A stretch of 39,707 bases of DNA from an uncultured Ruminococcus sp. (GTDB lineage: Bacteria > Bacillota > Clostridia > Oscillospirales > Acutalibacteraceae), in NCBI GenBank assembly GCA_902761345.1, contig CACWKD010000028.1:1-39707 (forward strand). Direction: 5' to 3'. This document shows positions 39,380-39,707 of this stretch, in pieces. A program made the translations under genes and the position numbers. The notes beneath the pieces were generated by a model that was not told the DNA's origin, did not search any database, and saw nothing but the letters and a program-made list of their open reading frames with translations. Every line of letters starts with the position of its first letter. Position 1 is the stretch's first letter.

Positions 39380-39412
39380 AGGGGGATACTCTGAGTGAGT
39401 GTCCCCTGATTT
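39380..39412 (+). terminator. Probable terminator after the APH-type gene
   Basis: AGGGGGATACTC (39380-39391) pairs with GAGTGTCCCCT (39397-39407) with one bulge and a G-U, then GATTTATCC. The T-tract is weak. Confidence 0.6.
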
Positions 39413-39429
39413 ATCCTACTTCGGCAAGA

Positions 39430-39555
39430 AGACTCCGACCTCTATAGGTCGGGGATGAATTGCTGTCAGCCCGTGAGGGCTGAAAATACTTGACATCACA
39501 AAAATGTAATGATACGCTATAGTTGTAAATAAAACAAATTGGGTGGTGACGAGCA
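39430..39555 (+). mobile_element. Left-end region of a TnpB element with two hairpins
   Basis: CTCCGACCT-CTAT-AGGTCGGGG (39433-39454) and CAGCCC-GTGA-GGGCTG (39467-39482) are subterminal-type palindromes just upstream of tnpB. The first, with its flanks GAAGA and GATGAATTGCTGTCA, also resembles a right-end hairpin like the one at 121-167. TTGACA (39490-39495) may be the tnpB -35 box; a clear -10 at proper spacing is not seen. The outer boundary is not fixed. Confidence 0.55.
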
Positions 39556-39707
39556 TTGAATAAAGCGTATAAATTCAGAATATACCCAACTTCGGAGCAA
39601 AAGACAAAGCTCTCAAAAACCTTTGGCTGTTCACGTTTGATATATAATCACTACCTCTATAAGAGAATAAAGCTGTATGAGCAAGAAAAAATCACATTCG
39701 GATATAC
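39556..39707 (+). CDS. tnpB: TnpB (IS605/IS1341 OrfB) N-terminus, cut by the window edge
   Basis: Fifty codons are present: TTG start, then NKAYKFRIYPTSEQKTKLSK and CSRLIYNHYLYKRIKLYEQE. This is the characteristic N-terminal helix-turn-helix region of TnpB (K-Y-R-I-Y-P-(T/N)..Q...L...FG..R..YN..L), the RNA-guided nuclease ancestor of Cas12. The TTG start is supported by GGTGGTGA 5 nt upstream and by the family's N-terminal spacing. The RuvC-like and zinc-ribbon parts lie beyond the window. No tnpA is visible upstream, so it may be an IS1341-type (tnpB-only) element. Confidence 0.88.
   Translation, partial: MNKAYKFRIYPTSEQKTKLSKTFGCSRLIYNHYLYKRIKLYEQEKITFGY

Overview
The window looks like chromosomal DNA from an endospore-lineage Clostridia, most likely an anaerobic gut member of the Oscillospiraceae (Ruminococcus / Eubacterium siraeum type). 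This is inferred from gene content: a cellulosome-style dockerin protein, pyruvate:ferredoxin oxidoreductase, a spoIIA sporulation operon, RNase Y, a T-box-controlled alaS, ThyX instead of ThyA, AGGAGG ribosome sites and TTGACA/TATAAT promoters. Both edges are cut inside IS605/IS1341-type TnpB elements: the left edge holds the tnpB 3' end with its omega-RNA-like right end, the right edge the first 50 codons of another tnpB.

Layout. (1) 1-170: end of a TnpB element. (2) 269-3155: copper cluster csoR-copA with a CsoR operator placed exactly between -35 and -10; copA ends in a second metal-binding domain with its own internal ribosome site, so it may also make a free CopZ-like chaperone. (3) 3598-6163: gpsA, a membrane-anchored SNase-like nuclease and ispE. 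(4) 6294-9609, minus strand: a secreted cohesin-like/dockerin protein and rny, the latter behind a leader of about 400 nt with mutually exclusive helices. (5) 9845-15230: gap, then an RND exporter with a coiled-coil insert of about 335 residues. (6) 15345-17836, minus: uracil permease and an Rpn-type PD-(D/E)XK nuclease. (7) 17942-22236, minus: operon thyX-tmk-DJ-1/PfpI-fthC-mltG, linking dTMP and folate chemistry to cell-wall synthesis. (8) 22240-23330: gene-free DNA with heptad repeats, a pentanucleotide array and the alaS T-box. (9) 23330-29066: alaS, a U32 protein, and spoIIAA-spoIIAB-sigF. (10) 29216-32052: two exported surface proteins (a VWA protein and an SH3-CHAP hydrolase) separated by an unexplained region of about 590 bp. 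(11) 32162-38135: acyl-CoA synthetase (minus) with a palindromic operator, two tRNA genes behind tandem promoters, and nifJ (minus). (12) 38445-39357: APH-family kinase, then the right-edge TnpB element.

Most genes are ordinary housekeeping functions. The parts that standard annotation would miss lie between them: a dispersed family of degenerate 7-nt-periodic repeats (at least seven blocks, some folding back on themselves), two copies of a REP-like double-hairpin element, an in-register 5-nt array, the rny leader, the internal copZ start in copA, and a terminator hairpin directly abutting the spoIIAA ribosome site. No CRISPR array, prophage or complete defence system was seen.
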